Assembly (NCBI RefSeq): GCF_900102625.1
Contig: NZ_FMZC01000008.1
Location: forward strand, 62,001 to 126,000
Reading direction: 5' to 3'
DNA from: Paracidovorax valerianellae
Lineage (GTDB): Bacteria > Pseudomonadota > Gammaproteobacteria > Burkholderiales > Burkholderiaceae_C
DNA length: 64,000 nt
Position 1 is the stretch's first letter. The number at the start of each line of letters is the position of its first letter. The position numbers and the translations under genes are program-made. Positions 17,749-25,597 of this stretch are shown one piece after another. Below the pieces are notes generated by a model. It was not told where the DNA came from. It did no database searches and saw only the letters and a program-made list of their open reading frames with translations.

Positions 17749-17752
17749 GTCA

Positions 17753-18069
17753 AACGCTATAGAAATCAATGGCTCGTGCGCGGAGGCGTGGCGCAAGGGC
17801 CCGACCCGTTCCCGCCATCTGGGAGAAGGGAGTTGAGATAAACCCCGTGCCTGCATTGCGATAAATCGGGATTTAGGGGACCAGATGGGATTTACCGAGT
17901 CGGCTGGTTGAAATCAGATTGCAATCGCTGCAACGCCTGTTTCCAGTTGGCAGGGTCGCTTGTAAGTTTAGCGAAAGCGCCACCACGGCTAATCCCAGGG
18001 GCCGGCAGGGAGGCCGGTACGCTCTCAGCATATTGCGGAGTGGCGTCACCAAAATAAAAGCCGGGACCA
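17753..18069. other. Intergenic stretch between ahpC and the toxin-like gene
   Basis: No gene can be assigned firmly here. On the minus strand a frame ending at 17892 reads naturally (GISRGGAFAKL, WKQALQRLQSDF) but runs into the antisense of the gene at 18070 and has no convincing start. It may be the 3' remnant of a gene cut by an insertion. No terminator or known site was recognised. Confidence 0.4.
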
Positions 18070-18621
18070 ATGGCCGATAACTCACTGACTTGCCGCCGCG
18101 AGGGCTGCAACACACCCGTCCAGATATCCGATGCCGGCACCATTAACCGCCTGATGCTCAAGCTGCGGCAACTCTACGTGCAATCCACGCAGGCGGCCGA
18201 TGAGGCCGCTCAATACTGGGCAGACGTCGCCACCACATCGCAAAGCCCTTTGGCGCCGTTGGCCCACGTGCCCGGCGTATTTGCCGCGCTATGGACCCCT
18301 GACGTTGCACCAACTACGGCAACGGTACTTGGCACTGCTGGATATGGCTTTGCAGCGCTGCCGAAGAGCCTGATCCACTTTACGACGAAGGCAGGGGCAG
18401 CAGGCATCGCACGCACCGCCGTCATCAACTCCAGCAAATTTGGCCTGCATGGGTTTTTCGGGCCCGGCGTGTACATGGCCCGATTCGGCCGCCCTCTGAA
18501 CATGATGATCAAAGAAGCGGCGACGATTCCGATCCACCTTTCGACCCCAGCCGGCACCGTCCGTATCCTTCCTTACCTTGTTTACGTCCGGTGGGGATTC
18601 AACGGTGTGAAGATGCTCTGA
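18070..18621 (+). CDS. Possible ADP-ribosyltransferase toxin (HYD1-like)
   Basis: I assign this 183-residue protein tentatively. The C-terminal half contains LIHFTTKAGAAGIARTAVI (His103) and GFFGPGVYMARFG (129-140), which resembles the H-Y/F-T ... G-x-G-V-Y pattern of ADP-ribosyltransferase toxin domains of the HYD1 type found at polymorphic toxin C-termini. The final acidic residue of that signature is not obvious. The N-terminal 95 residues are unfamiliar, with a short Cys pair at 8 and 13. There is no signal peptide. The frame is closed by a stop five codons upstream, so the ATG at 18070 is the only reasonable start. The stop codon overlaps the next start in TGATG, consistent with a toxin/immunity pair. 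Confidence 0.5.
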   Translation: MADNSLTCRREGCNTPVQISDAGTINRLMLKLRQLYVQSTQAADEAAQYWADVATTSQSPLAPLAHVPGVFAALWTPDVAPTTATVLGTAGYGFAALPKSLIHFTTKAGAAGIARTAVINSSKFGLHGFFGPGVYMARFGRPLNMMIKEAATIPIHLSTPAGTVRILPYLVYVRWGFNGVKML

Positions 18622-18794
18622 TGAAACGCCATCGCCTCTCTACCGTCTTTGGCTGGTGTGCCGTCCTCTTCGGCTGGGCCTGCTGGGTGATGGCTTACGT
18701 GCAGGGCAATTGGTGGTGGGTGATAGCTTCCGTCGTTCCGTATGTGATTTACCAAGCGTTCTTCAACAAAGACGGGCAAGAGGACGGCGGCTGA
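18621..18794 (+). CDS. Small membrane protein coupled to the toxin-like gene
   Basis: The 57-residue product begins MKRHRLSTVFGWCAVLFGW and has two hydrophobic segments (about 8-25 and 29-46) rich in tryptophan, then a charged tail KDGQEDGG. It starts at the A of the preceding TGA (TGATG overlap). The position and size suggest an immunity protein, although immunity to an intracellular ADP-ribosyltransferase would more often be soluble. An in-frame ATG at 18591 would extend it by ten residues. No family was recognised. Confidence 0.55.
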   Translation: MKRHRLSTVFGWCAVLFGWACWVMAYVQGNWWWVIASVVPYVIYQAFFNKDGQEDGG

Positions 18795-18795
18795 G

Positions 18796-19113
18796 CTATT
18801 CGAACAGGTCGGACTGCGGTCCACGCGCCATCTTGGCCTGGATGCGTTTGATGAGCTTACGGATGCCGCTGGTGGTCATATCGTACTGGCGGGCCAGGGT
18901 GTCGTAGTTGTCGCCCTGGAAGCGCTCGTAGATTTCGATCTCCAGGCGTGTGAGTTCGCGGCGATGGTCCTTCGGGAAGGAACCGACCTAGCCGCCCCAG
19001 TGCAGCGCGAAGTGGTCGGCCAAGCCATTCGCCACCACCGATGCCATATTGGCGGAGGCGCCGTTATCTGGGGACGGCCAACGCGAACACAACTCAGCAT
19101 CAAACGCAGCCAT
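18796..19113 (-). pseudogene. Mor-type phage transcription activator with an in-frame TAG
   Basis: Read on the minus strand from ATG 19113, the frame gives MAAFDAELCSRWPSPDNG and NGLADHFALHWGG, then TAG at 18988-18990, then continues in frame through VGSFPKDHRRELTRLEIEIY and YDTLARQYDMTTSGIRKLIK to a stop at 18796. The second half is the helix-turn-helix part of the Mor/C activator family of Mu-like phages, and the first half fits the dimerisation region ending in the usual G-G before the P-K turn. A CAG instead of TAG would restore about 105 residues. No other phage gene is present, so it appears to be a relic or an interrupted regulator. Confidence 0.6.
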
Positions 19114-19195
19114 ACCGCATGGGCAGGGAGATTGCCTTGCGCCGGGCGGCCTGGGTCATGACAATCGCACCCCAAACCACACAAGGAGAATCTCC

Positions 19196-19672
19196 ATGCA
19201 AGGCGACGCACAGGTCATTTCGCATCTGCAGGCCCAGCTCAAGAACGAACTGACGGCCATCAACCAGTATTTCCTGCACTACCGGATGCTCAAGCACTGG
19301 GGCTTCGACAAGCTGGCGAAGAAGGAATACGAAGAGTCGATCGGCGAGATGAAGCATGCCGACAAGCTCATGGACCGCATCTTCATGCTGGACGGCCTGC
19401 CCAACCTGCAGGACCTGGCCAAGCTGCAGGTCGGCGAGGACGTCCCCGAGATCCTCGAATGCGACCTGCGCTCCGAGCGCGGCGCCCAGGCCACCATCAA
19501 GGACGGCATCGCCCACTGCGAAACGGTGCGCGACTATGTCTCGCGCGATCTGCTCCAGGGCATCCTGGACGACACGGAAGAGCACATCGACTTCCTGGAA
19601 ACGCAGATCGATCTGCTCGCCAAGGTCGGGCTGCAGAACTACCTGCAATCGCAGATGGGCGAGATCGAATAA
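19196..19672 (+). CDS. bfr: Bacterioferritin
   Basis: The 158-residue protein forms the 24-subunit haem-containing iron storage cage. The diiron site ligands are visible as Glu18, Glu51 and His54 in IGEMKHADKL, plus EEHIDFLE further on, and Met52 is the haem ligand. The start at 19196 follows AAGGAGA. A clear terminator lies 50 bases downstream. The gene precedes an iron uptake cluster, so storage and import genes are side by side. The annotation is secure. Confidence 0.97.
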   Translation: MQGDAQVISHLQAQLKNELTAINQYFLHYRMLKHWGFDKLAKKEYEESIGEMKHADKLMDRIFMLDGLPNLQDLAKLQVGEDVPEILECDLRSERGAQATIKDGIAHCETVRDYVSRDLLQGILDDTEEHIDFLETQIDLLAKVGLQNYLQSQMGEIE

Positions 19673-19722
19673 GCGATCCGCCACGCCGAACGGGCGCCAA
19701 TCCCGGCGGCGCCCCCGTTCTC

Positions 19723-19748
19723 AAACCGGCCTTCGGGCCGGTTTTTCG
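19723..19748 (+). terminator. Rho-independent terminator after bfr
   Basis: A 9-bp stem AAACCGGCC / GGCCGGTTT with a TTCG tetraloop is followed by TTCG, giving a run of five T residues at the 3' side of the stem. Confidence 0.85.
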
Positions 19749-19861
19749 TTTCCGGAACGCCGCCACTTTGCGCAAATGTGGTGCGCACGCATCGATTCGG
19801 CGGCAATCCATGGCCGATTTCGTACGAAGTTTCTGCTGTTTGTTGCGATTGCACACAACGG

Positions 19862-19879
19862 AATGCGAACGATTCTCAT
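19862..19879 (+). promoter_or_regulatory. Fur box of the iron uptake cluster
   Basis: AATGCGAACGATTCTCAT matches the beta-proteobacterial Fur site form (AATGCGAATNATTCTCATT) with few differences. It lies about 95 bases before the first open frame of the DUF3649-PepSY-TonB receptor cluster, so iron-replete Fur should repress this operon. Confidence 0.7.
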
Positions 19880-19972
19880 AAAAACTAGAATACCGGCCTA
19901 GCCAGCCAGTCAGTTCGCCCGGGCCCCGCGCCCCGCCTGCAGCCAGCGCCCCACCCTGCATGGAGCTTTTCG

Positions 19973-20065
19973 ATGCTGCTACGTCCTGCGCGCGCGACGG
20001 CCAAGCCTTTAGCCACCCCACTGTTTTCCGATCATCCGCTCCGGGCGGCTTCCGCACGGCCATGA
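19973..20065 (+). CDS. Candidate 30-aa upstream ORF coupled to DUF3649
   Basis: An ATG at 19973 is preceded at a good distance by GGAG and opens a 30-codon frame, MLLRPARATAKPLATPLFSD and ten more residues, whose TGA overlaps the DUF3649 ATG at 20062. The DUF3649 start itself has no ribosome-binding site, so coupling through this frame is plausible. Alternatively DUF3649 starts at 19960, in another frame, with an unfamiliar 34-residue extension. Confidence 0.35.
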   Translation: MLLRPARATAKPLATPLFSDHPLRAASARP

Positions 20066-20367
20066 AGGCGGTCCGGCTCGACTGGCGCTACCGCCTGGCC
20101 GTCACCTCCCGCGCGCTGGCTGCGGGCGTGGGCGGCTATGCGCTGACGGCTGCGTTCACGGCCGCGCTCACGCTGGGCCTGATGCCTTTCATGCCCCGGG
20201 TTGAAGCGGTGCTCACGGCCACGTTGCTGGCATGGCTGGTGTACGCCCTGGCGGTGGCCTGGGCTTTCTATGCGCGCACGGCCTGGAGCGCCTGGGGCGC
20301 CATCGGGATGCCCGCGCTGGCGCTGGGCGCCGTGGCGATGGCGCCGCGCTGGCTGGGGGGCGCATGA
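20062..20367 (+). CDS. DUF3649 iron-uptake-associated membrane protein
   Basis: The 101-residue protein from the ATG at 20062 begins MKAVRLDWRYRLAVTSRALAA, the usual DUF3649 N-terminus, and has three hydrophobic helices. Members of this family occur with PepSY and DUF3325 proteins beside TonB-dependent siderophore receptors and are thought to assist iron-siderophore handling at the inner membrane. The same frame is open back to 19960. Its stop overlaps the start of the PepSY gene in ATGA, which indicates a tightly packed operon under the Fur box at 19862. Confidence 0.8.
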   Translation: MKAVRLDWRYRLAVTSRALAAGVGGYALTAAFTAALTLGLMPFMPRVEAVLTATLLAWLVYALAVAWAFYARTAWSAWGAIGMPALALGAVAMAPRWLGGA

Positions 20368-22043
20368 TGGCCAAACCGTCCACCGAACGCGAGGGATTTC
20401 GCCAGGCGATGGCATGGTTGCACACCTGGTCGGGCCTGGTGCTGGGCTGGCTGCTGTTCGCCATCTTCTTCACCGGCACGCTGAGCTTTTTCAAGACCGA
20501 ACTCAACCTCTGGATGCGGCCCGAACTGCACGGGCTGCCCGCCGCCAGCGCCGACGTGGCCGAGCGCGCGCAGCAGGCGCTGCACCGCAAGGTGCCGGAC
20601 GTGGCGCAGTGGTTCATGCGGCTGCCGGACGAGCGCCAGCCCGGCGTCACCATCCTGTGGCGCGGCAAGGAGGGCGGGCGCTTCAAGACGCTGTTGATGA
20701 ACCCGCAGACCGGCGAGGCCATCGAAACGCGCGACACCATGGGCGGCGAGTTCTTCTACCGCTTCCACTTCGAACTGCGCACCGCGCAAAAGGGCCGCTG
20801 GACGCTGGAGGGCCGCTGGGTGGTGGGCGTGGCCACGCTGCTGATGTTCATCGCGCTGCTGTCCGGCATCGTCACGCATCGGCGCATCTTCAAGGACTTC
20901 TTCACCTTCCGGCCCACCAAGGGCGGGCAGCGCGCCTGGCTCGACGCACACAGCGTGTCCGGCGTGCTGGTGCTGCCGTTCTATCTGATGATCACCTTCA
21001 GCGGGCTGATGATCTTTCATTCGATGTACATGCCCTCGGGCATCGCCGCCGCCTACCCGGGGCCGAAGGGCACGGATTCGCAGGCGTACTTCGCCGAGCT
21101 GCAGGGCGACACGCCCACGGCCCGCGGCGCACGGCGCTCGCCCACCGAGACCGCGCAGTCGCTGCCCACCTTCGACCTGGCGCCGATGCTGGCCAGCGCG
21201 CACCGCACCTGGGGCGATGCGCGCATCGGCGGCGTCAGCGCCCGCAGCGACGGTGAACGCACGGTGGTGGAGATCACCCGCCACGATGGCGACCGCCTGC
21301 AATACGGACCGGCCCGCCTGCGCTTCGACGGCGCCACGGGCGAGACGCTCGCGCTGCTCGACCCCGACTCGCCCGCCCTGCGCACCTACCGCGTGATCTA
21401 CGGCCTGCACCTGGCCCATTTCGCCGGGCCCGGCATGCGCTGGGGCCTGTTCGGCTTCGGCGTGCTGGGCAGCCTGATGATCGCCACCGGCATGGTGCTG
21501 TGGAGCGTCAAGCGCCGCCAGCAGGCGCAGCGCAAGGGAGCCGCAGCGCCGCCGTTGAAGCGCGGCGAGCGCCTGGTGGCCAGCCTCAACGTGGCGCTGC
21601 TCGGCGGCCTGCCGCTGGCCACGGGCGTGTTTCTCGCATCCAACCGGCTGGTGCCGCTGGACGTGGCGGGCCGCGCCGACACCGAGCTGGCGTGGTTCTT
21701 CGGCGCCTGGGGACTGGGCCTGCTGATCGGCGTGGTGCGGCCGGACCGCTGGGGCTGGAGCGTGGTGCTCGGCCTGGCGGGCGCGGTGTTCGCCGCCCTG
21801 CCGGTGCTGAATGCCTTCACCACGCAGACGCACCTGGGCGTGACGCTGCCGGCCGCCGACTGGACGTGGGCGGGCATGGACCTGTCCTTCCTCGCCACTG
21901 GCGTGCTGCTGGGATGGATGGCCTGGCGCCTGCGCCCGGCGCGCAGCGCGAAGGCCGCCGCCGCAGGCCGCGCTGCCCCCGGCAAGAACGCCGGTGCGCC
22001 TTCCAACCCATCGACGCCTTCCACCCCCGCTGCCGGAGCCTGA
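20364..22043 (+). CDS. PepSY-domain inner-membrane protein
   Basis: The 559-residue protein carries PepSY_TM features. It starts MMAKPSTEREGFRQAMAWLH, followed by membrane helix GLVLGWLLFAIFFTGTLSFF, a periplasmic segment, helices near 150-172 and 195-215, a second periplasmic part and about five helices in the C-terminal third. Related proteins are proposed to reduce ferric siderophores or remove iron from them in the periplasm. It overlaps DUF3649 by four bases and ends five bases before DUF3325. The tail is rich in alanine, serine and proline. The start in the ATGA overlap is chosen over the longer open frame because of the family N-terminus. Confidence 0.88.
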   Translation: MMAKPSTEREGFRQAMAWLHTWSGLVLGWLLFAIFFTGTLSFFKTELNLWMRPELHGLPAASADVAERAQQALHRKVPDVAQWFMRLPDERQPGVTILWRGKEGGRFKTLLMNPQTGEAIETRDTMGGEFFYRFHFELRTAQKGRWTLEGRWVVGVATLLMFIALLSGIVTHRRIFKDFFTFRPTKGGQRAWLDAHSVSGVLVLPFYLMITFSGLMIFHSMYMPSGIAAAYPGPKGTDSQAYFAELQGDTPTARGARRSPTETAQSLPTFDLAPMLASAHRTWGDARIGGVSARSDGERTVVEITRHDGDRLQYGPARLRFDGATGETLALLDPDSPALRTYRVIYGLHLAHFAGPGMRWGLFGFGVLGSLMIATGMVLWSVKRRQQAQRKGAAAPPLKRGERLVASLNVALLGGLPLATGVFLASNRLVPLDVAGRADTELAWFFGAWGLGLLIGVVRPDRWGWSVVLGLAGAVFAALPVLNAFTTQTHLGVTLPAADWTWAGMDLSFLATGVLLGWMAWRLRPARSAKAAAAGRAAPGKNAGAPSNPSTPSTPAAGA

Positions 22044-22048
22044 CCGCC

Positions 22049-22375
22049 ATGTTCGAATTCTTTCTCTGCTTTGCCGGCTGGTCGGGTCTGGCCCTGGGCA
22101 TGGACCGCCACCACGCAGACGCCTGGAACCGCGACGGCGGCGAGCGCCAGATGCGCACGCTGCGGCGCATCGGCTGGGCGCTGCTGGCGCTGTCGCTCGC
22201 GCATGCCGTCGGCTGGCCGGGCGATATGACGGCCCCGCTCAGCGTGACGTGGTGGACCATGGCGCTGTCGCTGGCCGCCGTGTGCGCCACCGCCGTCGCG
22301 ACCTGGCAGCCGCGCCGCCTGCCCCTGCTGGGCGTGGTCGCGGTGGCCGCGGCCCTGCTGGCGCTGGCGCTTTAA
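22049..22375 (+). CDS. DUF3325 membrane protein
   Basis: The 108-residue protein begins MFEFFLCFAGWSGLALGMDR and has three hydrophobic helices, matching DUF3325. This family is almost always the third member of DUF3649-PepSY-DUF3325 groups next to siderophore receptors. The gene starts five bases after the PepSY stop codon, so it belongs to the same operon. Its exact role is unknown. Confidence 0.82.
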   Translation: MFEFFLCFAGWSGLALGMDRHHADAWNRDGGERQMRTLRRIGWALLALSLAHAVGWPGDMTAPLSVTWWTMALSLAAVCATAVATWQPRRLPLLGVVAVAAALLALAL

Positions 22376-22496
22376 GCGGGCCGGCCGCTGCCCTGCCAGC
22401 CCGCGCTTTCATTTTTTTGCAGCCACCTGCCCGCCGGCCCGGCGCGCGGGAAGCCAATGTCTCCACGTTGTTTCTCCGACCGCCAGAAAGCCTTTC

Positions 22497-24629
22497 ATGC
22501 GACTGCCTCCCTTGAACGCCATCACCACGGCCGCGCTGCTGGCTGCGGCCACCGCACACGCCCAGACGGCTGCGCCCGCCACCGCCACCGTGGCCCTGCC
22601 CGAGGTCAAGGTGACCGATGCTCCGCAGGGCGAGGCCACCGAAGGCTCCGGCCAGTACATCGCCCGTGAGATCAGCGTGGGCAAGATGGTGCAGTCGCCG
22701 CGCGAGACGCCGCAGTCGGTCAGCGTGATCACGCGGCAGCGCCTGGACGACCTGAACCTCACCAAGCTGGAAGACGCCGTCAAGCAGACCACGGGCGTCA
22801 ACGTGACGCGCCTGGACGGCGCGGGCAACTACAACACCATCCAGTCGCGCGGCTTCGACATCGGCGCGGTGCTGCTCGACGGCGTGCCGATTCCGCAAGG
22901 CGCCAACTTCGCCACCGCGATGGACACCGCCATCTACGACCGCATCGAAGTGCTGCGCGGCCCGTCCGGCCTGCTGCAGGGCGCGAGCGAGCCGGGCGGC
23001 ACCATCAACCTGGTGCGCAAGCGCGCGCAATCGGCCCTGGGCCTGAACGCCAACGTGTCCGCCGGCTCGTGGGGCATGCGCCGCGGCGACGTGGACCTGA
23101 CCGGCGCCTTGAATGCCGCCGGCACGCTGCGCGGCCGCGTGGTCGCCGTGAAGGACGACCGTGACAGCTACGTCGATACGCTCAAGAACGACAAGACGCT
23201 TGGCTACGGCACGCTGGAGTTGGACATCAATGCGGCCACCACGCTGTCGGTCGGCCACACGCGCCAGAAGATCCGCGCCACGGTGGACCAGGGCCTGCCG
23301 TCGTATGCCGACGGGCGCCTGCCCGACGTGCCGCGCTCCACCTTCGCCGGCCTGGCCGCCAATCGCCAGGACCTGGACAGCACCGACACCTTCGCCGAGC
23401 TGGAGCACCGGCTGGCGGGCGGCGGCCTGGTCAAGTTCGCGGCGCGCGACGTGCACCGCGAATCGCTCTACCAGTCGGCACGCGCCAACTCGGCCCTCGC
23501 AGCCAACGGCAACTACCAGTTGCAGACCGTCAACTTCCAACAGGACGTGCAGGACCGCAACTACGACCTGTACGTGACCTCGCCGCTGTCGGCGCTGGGC
23601 CGCACGCACCGCGTGCTGCTGGGCATGAGCCACACGACCAGCGAAAGCCTGGACGGCAATTCGGCCTTCGGCGCACCCAGCATCGCCAACCTGTTCAACC
23701 CGCAATACAACCTGCCCTACCCGTCCATCGCGCTGCCGGGCTACCAGACGGCCACGCGGCGCACCGAGAACGCGCTGTATGGCCAGGCGCAGATCAGCGC
23801 GGCCGAGCGCCTGAAGGTGCTGGTGGGCGGGCGGATGTCGTGGGCCAAAGCCGAAACGCGCACGCTGAGCACGGGCCAGACCACGGCCACGGCCGACCCG
23901 GGGCGGCAGTTCATTCCGTCCGTGGCGGCGATCTACGAGCTGAACGAGAACCTGTCGGCCTACACGAGCTATGCCGAAACCTTCGTGGTGCAGTCCAACC
24001 TGGACCGCGCCGGCCAGTTGCTCACGCCGCGCTCGGGCTCGCAGATCGAGGCGGGCGTGAAGGGTGAATTCCTCAACAAGCGCCTGCAGACGCACTTCGC
24101 CGTCTTCCGCATCCTGGACAAGGACCGGGCCGTGGCCGACCCGAGCGTGCCCACGGCTTCGGTGGCGGGCGGCAAGGTGCGCGCGCAAGGCTTCGAGACC
24201 GAGGTGAGCGGGCAGGTCGCGCCCGGCTGGGACGTGCTGGCCGGCTACGCCTTCACCGCCACCAAGTACCTGCAGGCGCCGGTGTCGCAACTGGGCCAGG
24301 TTTTCAGCCCCATCACGCCGCGCCACAGCGTGAACCTGTCCACCCGCTACGCCTTTCGCAGCCCCGCGCTGCAGGGCGTGAGCGTGGGCGGCGGCATGAG
24401 CTACCGCAGCGAGTTCTTCGCGCAAAGCGGCGCGCTGCGCGTGACCTCGGGCGACTACGCGCTGTTCAACGCCCAGGTGGCCTACCAGATCAACGACAAG
24501 CTCTCGGTGAACCTGAACGTGGACAACCTGTTCGACAAGACCTACTACGAGAAGGTCGGCAGCCTGGGCCGCCAGAACTTCTACGGCGAGCCGCGCCGCG
24601 TGACGGTGGCGCTCAAGGCGCGCTACTGA
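22497..24629 (+). CDS. TonB-dependent siderophore receptor
   Basis: The 710-residue outer-membrane protein has a signal peptide ending AHAQ near residue 23. The plug domain contains SPRETPQSVSVITRQRLDDL and the typical IEVLRGPSGLLQGASEPGGT (about 150-169). The following 22-strand barrel ends in VTVALKARY with a terminal aromatic residue. There is no N-terminal secretin/TonB signalling domain, so it is unlikely to control a sigma factor. It resembles FhuE/FpvA-type ferric siderophore receptors, but the ligand cannot be read. It is 121 bases after DUF3325 and is probably part of the same Fur-controlled cluster. Confidence 0.94.
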   Translation: MRLPPLNAITTAALLAAATAHAQTAAPATATVALPEVKVTDAPQGEATEGSGQYIAREISVGKMVQSPRETPQSVSVITRQRLDDLNLTKLEDAVKQTTGVNVTRLDGAGNYNTIQSRGFDIGAVLLDGVPIPQGANFATAMDTAIYDRIEVLRGPSGLLQGASEPGGTINLVRKRAQSALGLNANVSAGSWGMRRGDVDLTGALNAAGTLRGRVVAVKDDRDSYVDTLKNDKTLGYGTLELDINAATTLSVGHTRQKIRATVDQGLPSYADGRLPDVPRSTFAGLAANRQDLDSTDTFAELEHRLAGGGLVKFAARDVHRESLYQSARANSALAANGNYQLQTVNFQQDVQDRNYDLYVTSPLSALGRTHRVLLGMSHTTSESLDGNSAFGAPSIANLFNPQYNLPYPSIALPGYQTATRRTENALYGQAQISAAERLKVLVGGRMSWAKAETRTLSTGQTTATADPGRQFIPSVAAIYELNENLSAYTSYAETFVVQSNLDRAGQLLTPRSGSQIEAGVKGEFLNKRLQTHFAVFRILDKDRAVADPSVPTASVAGGKVRAQGFETEVSGQVAPGWDVLAGYAFTATKYLQAPVSQLGQVFSPITPRHSVNLSTRYAFRSPALQGVSVGGGMSYRSEFFAQSGALRVTSGDYALFNAQVAYQINDKLSVNLNVDNLFDKTYYEKVGSLGRQNFYGEPRRVTVALKARY

Positions 24630-24647
24630 GCGCAGCGCCGGTGCGCA

Positions 24648-24668
24648 AAGGCCCCTCGGGCCTTCTTA
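24648..24668 (+). terminator. Terminator-like hairpin after the first TonB receptor
   Basis: A 7-bp stem AAGGCCC / GGGCCTT with a CTC loop is followed by CTTAG. It may be a partial terminator between the receptor and the DUF4198 gene. Confidence 0.5.
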
Positions 24669-24671
24669 GCC

Positions 24672-24728
24672 AAATCGGCCTTCAGCGCACGTCCTTATTG
24701 CGCAAGCAGCTATTAAATCAATAGCAAA
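24672..24728. repeat. Dispersed Comamonadaceae-type repeat, copy 2
   Basis: The copy begins CGGCCTTCAGCGCA and ends with GCTATTAAATCAATAGC plus AAA. It lies between the receptor and DUF4198 genes in the same orientation as copy 1. Confidence 0.75.
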
Positions 24729-24766
24729 CCGTTTTTCCAACCTCTGTTTTTTACAGGAGCCTTTCG

Positions 24767-25480
24767 ATGTCATCCTCGTTCAAGCCCATCACCCTTGCCT
24801 TGCTGTCCACCCTGGCGGCCACGGCGGCGCAGGCCCATCAGGTCTGGATCGAAACCAGCGGCAACCAGGCCCGCGTGCAGTACGGTGAATACGCCGACGG
24901 CCTGCTGGAGAAGTCGCCCGGCGCGCTCGACAAGTTCAAGGGCGTGCCGGTGCTGGAGCAGCAGCGCGGCGGCGAGGCCAAGCGCATCGAAGGCCAGCGC
25001 ACGGCCACTGCGTTCACCTACGCCCTGCCCGCCCCGGCCGACACGCTGTTCGCCGAGGCACCGTACCCGCTCATCGACCGCACCAAGGCCGGCCTGCCGC
25101 CGCTGCTGTGGCGCCCCGCGGCACGCTGGGTGGCCAGCCTGGCGCAGCCCGTGACGGCCACGGCGCCGCTGGATGTGGTGCCCACCGGCAAGGCCGGCGA
25201 ATTGCGCGTCGTGTTCAACGGCAAGCCGCTGCCCAAGGCGCAGGTGATGCTGGTGTCGCCCTCGGGCTGGGCACGCGAAGCCGCCACCAATGCCGAGGGC
25301 ACGGTGCATTTCGATCTGCCCTGGAAGGGCCAGTACGTGGCCGAGGTCAAGCACAGCGACAAGCAGCCCGGCGAGCACGCGGGTGACAAGTACGGCGAAG
25401 CCAGCTACCTGACCACGCTGACCTTCGTGCAAGCGACCGGCATGGAATCGCCCGCGCTGCCGGCCCCCGCCGCGCACTAA
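24767..25480 (+). CDS. DUF4198 periplasmic protein
   Basis: The 237-residue protein has a signal peptide (ALLSTLAATAAQA, cleavage near residue 22) and then HQVWIETSGNQARVQYGEY, the usual DUF4198 start with a histidine immediately after cleavage. The C-terminal half contains a carboxypeptidase-regulatory-like beta sandwich (VVFNGKPLPKAQVMLVSPSG ... WKGQYVAEVKH). DUF4198 proteins are commonly encoded with TonB receptors and iron or cobalt uptake systems and may bind metal or metallophore in the periplasm. It lies between two TonB receptor genes. The function is not established. Confidence 0.85.
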   Translation: MSSSFKPITLALLSTLAATAAQAHQVWIETSGNQARVQYGEYADGLLEKSPGALDKFKGVPVLEQQRGGEAKRIEGQRTATAFTYALPAPADTLFAEAPYPLIDRTKAGLPPLLWRPAARWVASLAQPVTATAPLDVVPTGKAGELRVVFNGKPLPKAQVMLVSPSGWAREAATNAEGTVHFDLPWKGQYVAEVKHSDKQPGEHAGDKYGEASYLTTLTFVQATGMESPALPAPAAH

Positions 25481-25525
25481 CCACGGCACCTGGCCTGCGC
25501 TGGCAGGCCACACCGAACCGAAGAC

Positions 25526-25551
25526 CGGTCGCTGCCAGCGCGCAGCGACCG
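25526..25551 (+). terminator. Hairpin between DUF4198 and the second TonB receptor
   Basis: A perfect 10-bp stem CGGTCGCTGC / GCAGCGACCG with a 6-base loop lies 46 bases after the DUF4198 stop. There is no T-run, so it may act as an RNA-stabilising or attenuating structure. Confidence 0.45.
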
Positions 25552-25597
25552 CTGCGGAGCCCTGCGCGCCGCATTTTCAGACCAAGCAGCCTTCCTG

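Noticed and set aside
20268-24425. Long antisense frames across the PepSY and first TonB receptor genes
   Set aside because: Both are shadows of recognised genes and lack any motif.
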